Source: JBDKGV01 sp039798005 (lineage in GTDB: Bacteria > Fibrobacterota > Fibrobacteria > UBA5070). From it: 24,509 nucleotides of DNA. How positions within the stretch are numbered: position 1 is the stretch's first letter; each line of letters starts with the position of its first letter. The notes under the pieces were generated by a model. The model was not told where the DNA came from. It made no database searches and was given only the letters and a program-made list of their open reading frames with translations. The position numbers and the translations under genes were made by a program. Positions 24,188 through 24,509 of the stretch are shown here, one piece after another. The stretch covers positions 1-24,509 of the forward strand of contig JBDKGV010000015.1 of assembly GCA_039798005.1 (NCBI GenBank). Reading direction: 5' to 3'.

Positions 24188-24439
24188 TCAAGTCTTCGAG
24201 TCGAGATCCTCGGGGCTGATACCCGTCACGTCCGTCACGATACGCCAATCAATCCCGTGCTCAAGCATCTTGGTGGCATCTTCAATCGCCTTTGCACGCG
24301 CACCACGTTCGATGCCTTGCTCGATGCCTTCGGCGATGCCTTCTTCCTTGAACCATTCCATGATTTCCGGCATATCGATCTCCTTGAGGCGATGCTTGAC
24401 TTCGCGCTGTTCGTCCAACCCTAATCTAGCCTCTACCAC
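24188..24439 (-). CDS. C-terminal part of an unknown Glu/Gly-rich protein, possibly truncated
   Basis: The readable part encodes 83 residues from a GTG at 24439 without a ribosome site. It shows VEARLGLDEQREVKHRLKEI, then EWFKEEGIAEGIEQGIERGARAKAI, a charged helix typical of the C-termini of Rpn/PD-(D/E)XK transposase-like nucleases and similar accessory proteins, then DWRIVTDVTGISPEDL. The same frame stays open to the window edge (including SLFAFWVVEARLG), so the true start is probably outside the window, or the gene has been cut by the repeat that begins at 24455. The family link comes from the tail pattern only, and no catalytic residues are present here. It adjoins the repeat island, consistent with an accessory region. 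Confidence 0.5.
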   Translation of the reverse strand: MVEARLGLDEQREVKHRLKEIDMPEIMEWFKEEGIAEGIEQGIERGARAKAIEDATKMLEHGIDWRIVTDVTGISPEDLDSKT

Positions 24440-24454
24440 CCAGAAGGCAAAAAG

Positions 24455-24509
24455 ACTGCCTTTTCTTGAAACTGTTGCTCTGGACCTCCCGGTCCAGACC
24501 AGGGCCCAG
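24455..24509. repeat. Direct repeat, copy 2, at the window edge
   Basis: Second copy of the element at 23890-23940, including the CTGGACC/GGTCCAG hairpin. The window stops exactly where the two copies are still identical, as expected if an assembly broke in a repeat. Confidence 0.65.

Noticed and set aside
1..24509. CRISPR arrays, tRNA or rRNA genes, complete insertion sequences, prophage genes
   Set aside because: No regularly spaced repeats, cloverleaf patterns, rRNA-like segments, transposase motifs or phage structural genes were seen on either strand.

Overview
The window looks like a chromosomal segment (roughly 60% GC, densely packed genes) of a free-living Gram-negative-type bacterium. 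I lean towards an environmental member of the Fibrobacterota. The reasons are the secreted GH9 enzyme with a C-terminal beta-rich tail like a sorting domain, several Ser/Asp/Thr-rich lipoproteins (one with an Asn-Pro-Trp-Asp-Pro stretch just after the lipid-attachment Cys), and a PEGA-like membrane protein. No rRNA or other phylogenetic marker is present, so this is inference.

Left block, 40-5532, plus strand: a chemosensory cluster. It holds a STAS-domain protein, a large hybrid CheA (HPt, ATPase, two CheW-like regions, receiver), a CheW, and a soluble methyl-accepting protein with a haem-binding globin sensor domain. CheR, CheB, CheD and a stand-alone CheY are absent from the window. The MCP stop codon directly abuts the stop codon of the next, convergent, gene.

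Second block, 10294-5533, minus strand: GH1 beta-glucosidase, PepP-type Xaa-Pro aminopeptidase, an unknown lipoprotein, and PurU (formyl-THF deformylase). The last three are joined by 4-base ATGA overlaps. A bacteriohemerythrin with all seven iron ligands is transcribed divergently from the beta-glucosidase.

Third block, 21428-10842, minus strand: eight genes in one direction with gaps of at most about 55 bases. They are a response regulator with an unknown helical C-terminus, a CHASE4-like hybrid histidine kinase ending in two degenerate receivers, an HDOD protein, a secreted GH9 enzyme whose catalytic domain is split by an F5/8-type (discoidin) domain, a PEGA-like membrane protein, an ECF sigma factor, a FecR-like membrane protein, and a beta-helix-like lipoprotein. 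The most attractive hypothesis is that this is an envelope and polysaccharide sensing locus coupling a two-component system and a sigma/FecR switch to a glycan-degrading enzyme.

Right part: an ankyrin-repeat lipoprotein with a good intrinsic terminator (minus strand) and a divergent receiver-plus-RsbW-like ATPase protein (plus strand). They are separated by a promoter region containing a perfect 9-9-9 inverted repeat that overlaps the predicted -35. From 23487 to 24187 there is no convincing gene, only a cluster of REP-like and hairpin-forming repeats. The window ends with the 3' part of a coiled, Gly/Glu-rich ORF and a second copy of one of those repeats, which coincides exactly with the window edge.
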